DNA from: Halarchaeoplasma sp046498385
GTDB taxonomy: Archaea > Thermoplasmatota > Thermoplasmata > Halarchaeoplasmatales > Halarchaeoplasmataceae
Reading direction: 5' to 3'
DNA length: 27,848 nucleotides
Assembly: GCA_046498385.1 (NCBI GenBank)
Contig: JAWOAU010000034.1
Span: 1 to 27,848 of the forward strand
A program made the translations under genes and the position numbers. Below the pieces are notes generated by a model. The model saw only the letters and a program-made list of their open reading frames with translations. It searched no databases and had not been told where the DNA came from. Shown here piece after piece: positions 1 through 7,699 of this stretch (within the stretch, counting starts at the first letter, position 1; every line of letters begins with the position of its first letter).

Positions 1-500
1 TCAATTTCTTTTTTCGGTAATTTTTCAAAATCCATCTTTGATTTCCCCACTTCTTCTCTTAATTCCTCAAGAACTTGAAGAATTTTGTCACCCTCTTCTT
101 TTGCCGCCTCCACAGCTTGATAAAACTCTTCTTTAGGTAATTGGTCAGCCCCGCCCTCCAACATAACAACTCCTTTTTTGCCAACTGTGACCAGTAAATC
201 CAAATCCGAATTTTCTCTTTCTCCGTTGGTAGGGTTAACAAAGTAGTTTCCATCCCGATAACCCATTCTCATTACTGCCACCGGGCCATCCCAAGGAATA
301 TCTGATATGTGCAGAGCTGCAGAAGCACCTAGAGCACCTAAAACATCGGGGTCATTCTCGTGGTCAACAGAAAGCAAAGTTAAAACTACCTGGGTTTCAT
401 TTTTAAAGTCTTTGGGAAATAAAGGACGAATTGAACGATCAACCATCCGAGCAGCTAAAACTGCTTCATCAGATGGTTTTCCTTCTCGTTTCACCCACCG
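1..500 (-). CDS. pnp: Polynucleotide phosphorylase fragment (foreign, bacterial)
   Basis: Read on the minus strand this is an open frame of about 166 residues, without start or stop, that runs off the left edge. It aligns by eye with the first RNase PH-like domain of bacterial PNPase, roughly residues 75 to 240 of the E. coli protein. Landmarks are KREGKPSDEAV, RMVDRSIRPLFPKDF, DVLGALGASAALHISDIPW and an NPTNGE segment. PNPase is a phosphorolytic 3'-5' exoribonuclease of bacteria and organelles; archaea use the exosome instead. The AT-rich codon use suggests a low-GC bacterium. PNPase homology begins abruptly at about position 500 (WVKREG), where the upstream residues become an unrelated coiled coil that happens to be in the same frame. 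I read this as a chimeric contig end rather than a gene of this genome. Confidence 0.88.
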
Positions 501-1133
501 TTTTAATTCTTCGTGTAAAATACTCTTACACTTGTTGACAAGGGACATAGCGGTTGAAAAATCATCTTTTTCCATGGTATCTCTTGCTTCATGAATCATG
601 GATTCTATATTCTCCACTTCCTTTTCTTTATCATCTAATGAAATAACCATGGATTCCAATGCGGCGAATTCGTCGGTTAGTGTTTCCTGTATCTCCAGCG
701 ACGCCGAATTCAGCGCCTCTTTGGCACATTCCAAAGAATCCTTGAACTCATCGTCTTCCATCAATTCCTTGGCACGTTCTAGCTTTTCCTGGGATTCTTT
801 ATACCTCTCCTCTTCCGAGATCAGCTCATGTAACTCCTCTGTTTCCTGTATGAGCTCATTTATTCTCCCCCCTAAGGCCTTACGGATTATCTCCATACCC
901 TTTTCAATCGTTTGATTTGATTTGTCAAGTTTTTTTTCTTCCAGCTGCCTTCGGGCCTTTTCTATGAATTTCCCAGCCTCGTCGACGTCTCCGCCCATCT
1001 CCCTCAAATAGTCAAGAAGATTTTCAGCCTTTTCCAAATTATCCAACGCCGCTTTCTTTTCTTCCGCCGTTTCTTTTGCGATCTTTTCCATCTCTTTAGC
1101 GAGCTGCCTCGCCTTGAGGTACTTACCTGACAA
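501..1133 (-). CDS. Coiled-coil helical repeat protein, C-terminus lost at the junction
   Basis: About 211 residues are visible, nearly all predicted helix and rich in Glu, Lys and Ala with heptad-like spacing. Loosely repeated helical hairpins are recognisable: AKELMEDDEFKDSLECAKEA, a later ARDTMEKDDFSTAMSLVNKC and an earlier ARRQLEEKKLDKSNQTIEKG. I chose the TTG at 1133-1131 because it gives MSGKYLKARQLAKEME, has a GGAG about nine bases upstream, and follows an in-frame stop closely. The frame stays open across position 500 into the foreign PNPase, so the true C-terminus is missing. Function is unknown. Long helical proteins like this are common in some euryarchaea and are usually scaffold-like. 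An overlapping frame upstream carries a short Cys cluster (see rejected items). Confidence 0.7.
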
Positions 1134-1399
1134 TTTTTACATCTCCACGTTTGACACGTCTTGTTTTTCGTATATGCATTTGCTTGACCCAAATAAAGTC
1201 TTCGAATAGGCACAGATGTATTACTAATAAGAGATTTATAGTTTGTGGAGATTCATCATTTTCACTTAATTATTTTCACCAGTAGGTCCTATAAGCATAT
1301 ATTTCGGACCGTGTTCCAAGCAATTTTGTTAATCTTGTTACGCTCGCATTGAAAAAGAAGGTAAACCTTTTTAACTGTAAAACTCACTTAACATCCTTT
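1134..1399. promoter_or_regulatory. Divergent intergenic region with promoters
   Basis: This AT-rich spacer separates the leftward coiled-coil gene from the rightward E2-like gene. For the rightward gene, CTTTTTAAC at 1367-1375 is a good archaeal TATA element centred about 27 bases before the ATG at 1400, implying a leaderless mRNA. For the leftward gene the best TATA-like string is ACTATAAAT (minus strand, about 1228-1236), which would give a leader of about 75 bases. I looked for a tRNA or other structured RNA and saw none. Confidence 0.45.
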
Positions 1400-2083
1400 A
1401 TGAGCAAGGTGATATCCATATTGAGGGAAATCGACGGAGACCGGGTTCGTGTGTCCGTTTCACCTGCAGATAAAGTAGCTAAAACCCTGGGGGATGTAAG
1501 TTCCTATTGGAAACTCCAGGGACCTCACGTATTAGAATTGAACGGTAAAGACCTATCACCTCATTTTGTTTGGTCCGATATCTCCATAGATAGCAGCGAT
1601 GTACTGATACTGAAGCCGGCGAACACTCTTAGATCGTTGCCTGAAGACCTTTGGAAAGAAAGGGCCTCCAACGAAGTAGAATATTTGAGAAATAAAGGAT
1701 GTACCGTTTCCGTTGAATCGTCGGAAAAGGAATTTCGATTGGATGTGGAACTCAAGGAAGTTCCCGGCCCGATTCTCATAGGAGATATGGTGGCAACATC
1801 TTTTAACCATAGATTCCTTATCTCACTTTCCCGATCTTATCCCTACGTACCTCCGAGATTAGAGTGGAAATCACCTATATATCATCCCAATATCGCACCT
1901 CCCAAGCGCGGAGGAGATGTTTCGTGCAGATACCTGTCCAATTGGATTTTTTCCCATGGATTACCAAAACTACTGGAGCATCTTATACAGTTGCTAGAAG
2001 AACCCCAGATGGAAAAGGTTTTGGATCATAAAGAATGCGTTGAAGCATCTCAAAAAAATAAGGACATAGGGAAAAATTCATAA
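1400..2083 (+). CDS. Ubiquitin-like domain fused to an E2-like (UBC-fold) domain
   Basis: The 227-residue product appears to have two domains. Residues 1-75 look like a beta-grasp ubiquitin-like fold: two strands, a helix, the strand and turn VLELNGKDL, and the closing SDVLILKP. Residues 83-215 resemble a ubiquitin-conjugating E2. There is an N-terminal helix, a strand meander, YPYVPP (Pro151-Pro152), the signature SPIYHPNI (His162-Pro163-Asn164), a candidate catalytic cysteine Cys176 in GGDVSCRYL, then a Trp and helices. The His-to-Cys spacing is 14 residues, about four more than in eukaryotic E2s, because of an APPKRGG insert. The Ubl has no terminal Gly-Gly and is directly fused, so it is probably a docking domain rather than a modifier. 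A TTG at 1349 would add 17 residues, but the ATG at 1400 fits a TATA box for leaderless transcription. It is followed by a Cdc48-N-like gene. The E2-like call is good; the activity is inferred. Confidence 0.72.
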   Translation: MSKVISILREIDGDRVRVSVSPADKVAKTLGDVSSYWKLQGPHVLELNGKDLSPHFVWSDISIDSSDVLILKPANTLRSLPEDLWKERASNEVEYLRNKGCTVSVESSEKEFRLDVELKEVPGPILIGDMVATSFNHRFLISLSRSYPYVPPRLEWKSPIYHPNIAPPKRGGDVSCRYLSNWIFSHGLPKLLEHLIQLLEEPQMEKVLDHKECVEASQKNKDIGKNS

Positions 2084-2106
2084 TAAGGATAGCCGATAGT
2101 TTTTTT

Positions 2107-2403
2107 ATGCCACCTCCTGTAGAACTAAAGGTTAAGCCGAGCGTTGTGAGGATAGGAGGTACGGCAAGGACTGACAACGATACGATGAAGACACTTATGA
2201 TGAATGACGGAGAGTTGGCCGTGATAAGTTCCGAAAAAAAAGATATTCTAGTGAATTTGTTTGCAGATTCGTTGATAGAAAGCGGCTGCATTAAACTAAG
2301 AGAGGGAGATATGAAAAAACTATCTGTTAATTCCGGGGACATGGTAAGGGTGAGGGCCCACGAAAACCTTTTGAGTAAGGGTCTCATAGATAAATTATTA
2401 TAG
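2107..2403 (+). CDS. Small protein resembling the Cdc48/VCP N-terminal double-psi barrel
   Basis: A 98-residue protein starting 24 bases after the E2-like gene, so probably co-transcribed. It shows an internal pseudo-repeat expected of a double-psi beta-barrel: TMKTLMMNDGELAVIS in the first half and DMKKLSVNSGDMVRVRA in the second. The second copy closely resembles the end of the N-domain barrel of archaeal Cdc48/VAT (pattern I-R-x-D-x-x-x-R-x-x-L-G-V-x-x-G-D-x-V). No AAA ATPase domain follows: the stop comes about 20 residues later. In Cdc48 this domain binds ubiquitin-like folds and adaptors, so its place next to a Ubl-E2 protein is suggestive. Alternatives are an AbrB-like or other double-psi or swapped-hairpin barrel. 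A T-run just before the ATG could also act as a weak terminator for the preceding gene. Confidence 0.55.
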   Translation: MPPPVELKVKPSVVRIGGTARTDNDTMKTLMMNDGELAVISSEKKDILVNLFADSLIESGCIKLREGDMKKLSVNSGDMVRVRAHENLLSKGLIDKLL

Positions 2404-2440
2404 CATTTTTCTATATGGCCACTTTGAAAGTGTGAAGTTT

Positions 2441-3769
2441 ATGAAGGTAGTCATAACCGGTGCAGGAGAAGTGGGATATGAACTGGCGGAGTCCATTCGC
2501 CGTAAGGGCCACGATGTGATCATAATCGATAAAAACGATAAAGCCTGCAAACGTGCACGGGCACTCGATGTGAAGGTAGTGAAGGGGAACGGCGCTCGAC
2601 CCGAACTTTTGAACAGTCTGGACATAGAAGAGGGAAATTACTTTTTTGCGGTCACCGATGATAATGAAGCAAATCTAGTATCCTGCGCGATCGCCAAAGC
2701 CGCGGGGTGTAAAACCATAGCGAGGATAAACGGTTTGGAATACGTTTCCAAACCCATATCAACACGGTTTTCAAAGATCGGTGTTGATTACGTAGTATCT
2801 CCCGAGTTGATAATTGCAAGGAAAATATCGGATATAATCATAATGCCTTCGGCCATCGACACAAACCTCTCCATGAGTGGAAAAATAGATGTACTGGAGT
2901 TCAAGGTTCTGCACAAATCAAGGGTGGAAGGACGGAAGCTCAAGAAAATTAAACTGCCGAAAAAGGTGAACCTAGGCGCTATCATCCGCGGAAACGATGT
3001 GCTGGTGCCCCACGGAAACACGGTTTTCAGAGAGGATGATACCTTGATTGTTATGAGCCAAGGTAAAAAGGCTAAAGAGCAGATGCTAAAGTTGATGGGG
3101 ACTCGGAAAGACCAGATACACCAGGTGATGATCATCGGTGCTACCGATATAGGTATCAACGTTGCCAAGACCCTTGAAAAAAGGGGGATACAAATAAAGT
3201 TGATAGAAAACTCAAGCTCAAAAGCAAGACGTGCCGCCGAACTGCTCAAAAAGGTCGAAGTTATTCAAGGAGATGCCAGAGAAAAACAGATTTTAATCGA
3301 AGAAGGGATACTTAGGATGGATGCCTTCGCTGCTACAACCTCATCGGAAGAATTCAACGTGCTTGTTTCACTTTTAGCCAAAATATACGGAGTAGAAAAG
3401 ACAATAGCGGTGGTGAGAGAACTGAGTTTGAAATCCCTTATCGAAACCGTTGGGATCGACATGGCGGCCTCACCCCAGCTCGTGACATCACGGGCCATGC
3501 TCAGGATCGCCAGGGAGCTCAACCCTCTGAAGGCTATATCTTTCCACGGAGGAGATCTTTACATACTAGAGACCGTGGTATCCGGGGATTCACCAGTAGA
3601 GGGTAAAAAACTGGAGGACCTATCCATCTCGGACAGATGTATAATCGGTGCGATCATAAGAGATGACCGTACCATCATCCCCCGGGGTACTACAAAGCTA
3701 CGGGAGGGGGATCAAGCAATGGTCTTCGTCATGAAAAAGGAGATCAACAATATAGAGGAGTTTTTTTAG
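2441..3769 (+). CDS. trkA: Trk potassium uptake NAD-binding subunit TrkA
   Basis: 442-residue cytoplasmic regulator of the Trk K+ transporter with two tandem RCK units. Each has a Rossmann nucleotide-binding half and a smaller ligand-binding (RCK_C) half. The first unit opens with VVITGAGEVGYELAESI and the acidic strand end DVIIIDKND; the second with VMIIGATDIGINVAKTL and KLIENSS. The RCK_C parts are recognisable by the paired phrases GAIIRGNDVLVPHGNTVFRE and GAIIRDDRTIIPRGTTKLRE. I chose the ATG at 2441 over the GTG at 2432 because it gives the family-typical MKVVITGAGEVG and lies about 27 bases after the TATA-like TTTCTATAT (2408-2416), which suggests leaderless transcription. The stop abuts the trkH ATG. 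Confidence 0.95.
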   Translation: MKVVITGAGEVGYELAESIRRKGHDVIIIDKNDKACKRARALDVKVVKGNGARPELLNSLDIEEGNYFFAVTDDNEANLVSCAIAKAAGCKTIARINGLEYVSKPISTRFSKIGVDYVVSPELIIARKISDIIIMPSAIDTNLSMSGKIDVLEFKVLHKSRVEGRKLKKIKLPKKVNLGAIIRGNDVLVPHGNTVFREDDTLIVMSQGKKAKEQMLKLMGTRKDQIHQVMIIGATDIGINVAKTLEKRGIQIKLIENSSSKARRAAELLKKVEVIQGDAREKQILIEEGILRMDAFAATTSSEEFNVLVSLLAKIYGVEKTIAVVRELSLKSLIETVGIDMAASPQLVTSRAMLRIARELNPLKAISFHGGDLYILETVVSGDSPVEGKKLEDLSISDRCIIGAIIRDDRTIIPRGTTKLREGDQAMVFVMKKEINNIEEFF

Positions 3770-5278
3770 ATGCGGTGGAAGGTGGTCTTCGGTAATCTCG
3801 GCTCGATACTGAAGCTCTTTGGCTTTGCTTTCTACGTGCCCGTGATCCCTGCTTTATATTACTTCGAGGAGCCCCTTGCCTTTGGATTTTTACCTTTGAA
3901 CGCACTGATATTTTTGTTCATGGCTAATTTGACTATCACGATCGGTTATCCGTTGGAGGCATTTGGAAAAGCAGAGGATTTTCACCATCATGAGGCGGTT
4001 GTCATAGTTAGCAGTTCGTGGTTGATATTGGCATTGATATCCTCGGTACCATTCCTGCTATCAGGGATACTAAGTTCACCGATAGACGGTTTTTTCGAAG
4101 CCATGTCCGGCATGACAACTACCGGAGCTACCGTATTTCCTTACCCCCTAGAGCAGCACCCCAAGAGTATTATGATGTGGAGGGCTCTTTTACAGTGGAT
4201 AGGCGGGATGGGGGTCATAGTTCTGTCTGTTGCCATCCTCAGCAAATTGAGCAGCGGAGGATTGTCTTTACTTGAGGCGGAAGCGCCAGGGCCTTCCATC
4301 ACTCGATTAAAACCAAAGATTATGGAGACCGCGAAGATACTCTGGTATATATACGGCCTGCTCACTTTGTGTCAGACAATACTTCTCATGGGTGCTGGTT
4401 TATCACTTTATGATGCGGTTTATCATTCTTTCACTACCATGTCCACCGGCGGCTTTTCAAACTATACCGGCAGCGTAGGCCACTTCGGTTCACCGGTTCA
4501 GTGGATAATAATTGTATTCATGCTTATGGGGGGTATCAATTTTTCTTTACACTATCAGGCCTTCAAAGGCAACTTCAAAAAGGTGCTTGACAATGAGGAG
4601 TTCCGTACATATATGGGACTTTTGATAGGGACGATATCGGTGATAACATTTTTACTAATAGGGACAGGTATACTGCCCATAGATTCCTTAAGGTATGCCA
4701 TGTTTCAGGTAGTTTCCCTCAGCACCAGTACAGGATATGCAACCGCCAACTACGATTCATGGCCCAATGTAGCACGTATGGTAATCCTACTGCTCATGGT
4801 GGTAGGTGCAACAGCGGGCTCTACCGGAGGAGGTATTAAGGTATTGCGCATACTCCTGGTATTCAAGATGGTGGGGAGAAGCTTCAAGGAATTCATCAAT
4901 CCAAGAAGAGTGATGGTGGTTAGGATGAATGATAAGGTTGTCGACGAGAATGTTTTGAAAATGATAACCATGTTTTTCATGGCCTACATAATCATAATGG
5001 CGATCGGCTCTTTACTTCTGGTAGCTTCAGGTATGGATCTATTAACAAGTATATCTGGAGTGATCTCCGCCCTCAGTAACGTAGGACCCGCACTGGCCGG
5101 GCTGGGACCGGACTTTAACTTCAGAGTGGTATCCCCTGCCGGACGACTATTACTTTCGATACTGATGTGGATAGGTAGGCTTGAAATATTCACCGCCGTA
5201 GTTTTGTTTAGTCCCGACCTTTACAAAAGAAAATTCTTGGGCTCCATACTGAAGTTCAAAGGGAAATTACCCGGATAA
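3770..5278 (+). CDS. trkH: Trk potassium uptake membrane subunit TrkH
   Basis: 502-residue polytopic membrane protein that forms the K+ pathway of the Trk system. It starts immediately after the trkA stop codon, so the two are co-transcribed and probably translationally coupled. The four pore loops of the TrkH/HKT superfamily are visible in order: SGMTTTGATVF (about 113-123), TTMSTGGFSNYTG, SLSTSTGYATANYDSW and SALSNVGPALAGLG. Each carries the filter glycine. Hydrophobic helices flank each loop, and an AGSTGGGIKVLRILLVFKM segment marks the usual loop before the last pore unit. Length is normal for the family. The paired NAD-responsive TrkA implies gating by nucleotides. Confidence 0.95.
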   Translation: MRWKVVFGNLGSILKLFGFAFYVPVIPALYYFEEPLAFGFLPLNALIFLFMANLTITIGYPLEAFGKAEDFHHHEAVVIVSSSWLILALISSVPFLLSGILSSPIDGFFEAMSGMTTTGATVFPYPLEQHPKSIMMWRALLQWIGGMGVIVLSVAILSKLSSGGLSLLEAEAPGPSITRLKPKIMETAKILWYIYGLLTLCQTILLMGAGLSLYDAVYHSFTTMSTGGFSNYTGSVGHFGSPVQWIIIVFMLMGGINFSLHYQAFKGNFKKVLDNEEFRTYMGLLIGTISVITFLLIGTGILPIDSLRYAMFQVVSLSTSTGYATANYDSWPNVARMVILLLMVVGATAGSTGGGIKVLRILLVFKMVGRSFKEFINPRRVMVVRMNDKVVDENVLKMITMFFMAYIIIMAIGSLLLVASGMDLLTSISGVISALSNVGPALAGLGPDFNFRVVSPAGRLLLSILMWIGRLEIFTAVVLFSPDLYKRKFLGSILKFKGKLPG

Positions 5279-5308
5279 ACAAAAAAACAGATTGACATAG
5301 TCGATATA

Positions 5309-5518
5309 TCAGTACTTTTCCTTCGGTTTTGAGGACGAAGCTCTTTCTTTTATAGCGGCCACTATCATCACCATCAAGCCGGCGGCTATGAATAAGATCG
5401 TCAATCTCCAATACCATGCCACCGGAGTCAGTACAAACTGATAAAGCCCATAGCCTAAGGGGATCGCTATACCCACTATCAACAATGAAAAACCTATCCT
5501 CCACAGGTCCATATACAT
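5309..5518 (-). CDS. Small two-helix membrane protein
   Basis: About 69 residues with two hydrophobic segments, RIGFSLLIVGIAIPLGYGLY and LTILFIAAGLMVMIVAAI, joined by a short loop containing PVAWYW and followed by a charged tail. The ATG at 5518-5516 shares its A with the TGA stop of the upstream ybjQ-like gene (TGATG), typical of a translationally coupled operon, which supports its being real despite its size. No family recognised. It may be a membrane partner of the YbjQ protein, but this rests only on adjacency. Confidence 0.65.
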   Translation of the reverse strand: MYMDLWRIGFSLLIVGIAIPLGYGLYQFVLTPVAWYWRLTILFIAAGLMVMIVAAIKERASSSKPKEKY

Positions 5519-5832
5519 CACTTGAATTTCACAGCAGTTCCGTAGACCAACACTTCAGCGGCACTTTGCATGACGGAACTGGTCATGAACCGCACGTTTA
5601 TCACTGCATCGGCACCCATACTTTCCGCCTTCTCCACCATCTCGTTTATCGCTTCTTCACGGGAATCCGTAAGCATCTCAACATACTCAGTCACCTTACC
5701 GCCGGTCAGGCCGCGAAAACCAGCCTTTATATCTCGTCCCAGATGCGCGGCTCTAACGGTATTTCCTCTTACTAGCCCGAGAGTTTCCTCTACCTCTCTC
5801 CCAGTCACATAATCCGTGTTTACCAAAATCAT
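5518..5832 (-). CDS. YbjQ / UPF0145 family protein
   Basis: 104-residue protein matching the YbjQ (DUF74) family, a small pentamer-forming fold whose biochemical role is unknown. Family features are the N-terminal strand with NTDYVTG, the segment VRGNTVRAAHLGRDI, the helix SREEAINEMVEKAESMGADA, the strand VINVRFMTSS and the terminal VYGTAVKF. The ATG at 5832 is preferred over the GTG at 5841 because AGGTGA, a strong match to the archaeal anti-Shine-Dalgarno, sits five bases before it. A TATA-like CTTTAAATAG on the minus strand lies about 13 bases beyond the expected transcription start. It leads a two-gene unit with the small membrane protein. Confidence 0.88.
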   Translation of the reverse strand: MILVNTDYVTGREVEETLGLVRGNTVRAAHLGRDIKAGFRGLTGGKVTEYVEMLTDSREEAINEMVEKAESMGADAVINVRFMTSSVMQSAAEVLVYGTAVKFK

Positions 5833-5961
5833 GATATTCACCTTTTCATGTAAATTGGTCGACGTACTATTTAAAGATTTATCTTCTCTGAAATCTTGCC
5901 CTAAAGCCTCAAAACGCCTAAAATATTAAATACCTGTCTGTTGGTATGATAATTGTAAGAC

Positions 5962-7176
5962 GTGACAGATATGCCTCAAGGACTAAATATTAAGAAGGGA
6001 GCAATAGTTGTTTTCCTATCGATTATGCTTTGTATAACCGTAGTCAACATTCCATCTAGCAGCCTCGGTCAAGCAGACAATACGATATTTGAATCGCAGG
6101 TGATTAACTTTGAACACTCCGGTAGCGCTCAAGCAAATTTTTCTTCTTCTTCATATATCATTTCAATTGACGGTAATATGGAAATGGACGCAGGTGTGAA
6201 TCTGCCCCTGGAAGTATCCTACAGTGTTCCGGAAAAAGTGCCCCCGGGAAATGAATTATACGTGGAAGTTAACGCTAAAGGTAAAGAAGGAAGTCTCTGG
6301 CTCTCGTTGAATGGAAATATGGAGTGTAATATATCGGGGAATGAAATCGAATACCAATTAAAAGAAAGTTATGAGATACCAAAAACAACACTCCTCGAAT
6401 TCGATGTTACGTTGGGTGAAGATAAAGTACAGATCGCCAGGTCGGAAGAAATAATTATAGCTGGAGGGATCCACAACTATTCTATAAAGGGAAATGATTA
6501 TTACATAAACTCAAACATTCGCGCTGTAGTGGATCTTGAGATGATAACGAATAGTTTTGTTGATGGAAAGATCCTTTTAGAAGGAGACTCAATCGATTCA
6601 TCCATATATGAAGACCATAGATGGGATGGAACCGAACCATATGTAGGTTCTACGTTACTTTCAGAGGAATCAAAAATCGGTGAGGAAGTTGATTTTTCAG
6701 TCCATGACTTGGCTTACCGCCTCGAAGACGTGCGCGTAAGCGTGAAAAGGGTCATGCTCTACGCAGGATACGAAAGCAACTATGAAAGCATAGGGAGCGA
6801 TCAATATGCTCTTGAGATAGATTTATCCATGGATGATGCATCTGCAGATGACTTCGGATTTACCGCCGACTCAGAAGAGTTTCTGATGACCTCTATCACA
6901 ACAGAAGGAAATTATGGAGAGCTTGTTCATACATCTGAGGTTATCTTGATGAAGGATATGCACACCGCAATAGATGTTAGTGCTAGAAACTGGCTCCATG
7001 CATTTCTTTTCTCTTCGCCCATAGTCCTAGGGTCTTTGATATCCGTCTCCTCGCTAATTATTTTGTCCGCAGTGATCAAGTCAAGGAAAGAACCAGTGCC
7101 AAAAAAACAGGACCCGTCTAGCGATTCAAATTATCAAGAAGCCGTTGAGGTTTCTTATCCTTTTAGAGAAAGGTAG
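5962..7176 (+). CDS. Secreted, C-terminally membrane-anchored protein of unknown function
   Basis: 404 residues. An N-terminal hydrophobic signal (GAIVVFLSIMLCITVVNIP) is followed by about 320 polar, Ser/Glu/Asp-rich residues with alternating beta-strand patterning, then one membrane segment near the C-terminus (FSSPIVLGSLISVSSLIILS) and a short basic tail. This predicts an extracellular beta-rich domain anchored in the cytoplasmic membrane. No family recognised. The GTG at 5962 and the ATG at 5971 are both possible starts. A TATA-like AATATTAAATA at 5922-5932 gives a leader of about 9 bases for the GTG or 18 for the ATG. It lies 55 bases upstream of two prepilin-like genes, so it may take part in a surface assembly. 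Confidence 0.72.
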   Translation: MTDMPQGLNIKKGAIVVFLSIMLCITVVNIPSSSLGQADNTIFESQVINFEHSGSAQANFSSSSYIISIDGNMEMDAGVNLPLEVSYSVPEKVPPGNELYVEVNAKGKEGSLWLSLNGNMECNISGNEIEYQLKESYEIPKTTLLEFDVTLGEDKVQIARSEEIIIAGGIHNYSIKGNDYYINSNIRAVVDLEMITNSFVDGKILLEGDSIDSSIYEDHRWDGTEPYVGSTLLSEESKIGEEVDFSVHDLAYRLEDVRVSVKRVMLYAGYESNYESIGSDQYALEIDLSMDDASADDFGFTADSEEFLMTSITTEGNYGELVHTSEVILMKDMHTAIDVSARNWLHAFLFSSPIVLGSLISVSSLIILSAVIKSRKEPVPKKQDPSSDSNYQEAVEVSYPFRER

Positions 7177-7231
7177 CTTTCTAGTAAACCTTGTAGAAAA
7201 TGTTATGATGTAGAAGGATATAAGAAATTAC

Positions 7232-7699
7232 ATGAGGCGCCTGATAAGGGACAATGAGGGAGATATACCTGGATTGCCCTTGGAGTTAATGATAATAGCC
7301 CTAGTCATGCTTATGGTCATACCTACGGTTTGGTCCATCTCTAATTATTATAGATCTCAGAACATGGAGGATGTGTTGTTGGACGAGTTAAGCAAATTTA
7401 AAAGGACCGCTCAAGAGGTTGAGAGAATGGAGCCAGGTAACGTTAGAACGGTCCAATTATCCATGACGAGCATATCCAGAATCGACTATGTACGATGTGG
7501 GGGAGAAAACCCTTATTCTATCAGATATAGATTAAAGGGTGAGCGGGAAAGCATTTTCGAACTGGGGGTGGCGGTAACGAATTTAACGGAAGATGGTCCG
7601 AGAGAAATAGAATTGCCCTTGGACAGAACCGTAATACTGCTAAGTCGAGCATCTGTGAGAGACGAGGTAGTCGAGGTTAGGATAGGTGAACTGTCATGA
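7232..7699 (+). CDS. Prepilin-like protein A
   Basis: 155 residues. The N-terminus has a short basic leader (MRRLIRDNEG), then LPLELMIIALVMLMVIPTVW, a hydrophobic helix placed as in archaeal type IV prepilins; cleavage could follow Gly10. The rest is a globular, beta-rich ectodomain containing SRIDYVRCGG. The downstream neighbour has the same architecture and a matching ARIDYIKFGG, so the two are paralogues. Archaeal pilins are cleaved by an EppA/FlaK-type peptidase and assembled into surface filaments; the peptidase and assembly ATPase are not in this window. The stop overlaps the start of the next gene (ATGA). The broad call is fairly good; filament type and function are unknown. Confidence 0.65.
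   Translation: MRRLIRDNEGDIPGLPLELMIIALVMLMVIPTVWSISNYYRSQNMEDVLLDELSKFKRTAQEVERMEPGNVRTVQLSMTSISRIDYVRCGGENPYSIRYRLKGERESIFELGVAVTNLTEDGPREIELPLDRTVILLSRASVRDEVVEVRIGELS

Noticed and set aside
1..1133. A single fusion protein of coiled coil and PNPase on the minus strand.
   Set aside because: The frame is continuous, but the join falls mid-domain in PNPase and the codon use changes; a chimeric contig explains it better.
1004..1213. Overlapping minus-strand frame with a short Cys cluster (TCQTWRCKNCQ) just before the coiled-coil gene, possibly a zinc-binding N-terminus lost by frameshift.
   Set aside because: The rest of that frame is low-complexity Arg/Lys/Ser translation of the coiled-coil gene, and the coiled-coil frame has its own TTG with a Shine-Dalgarno. 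A frameshift is possible but unsupported.
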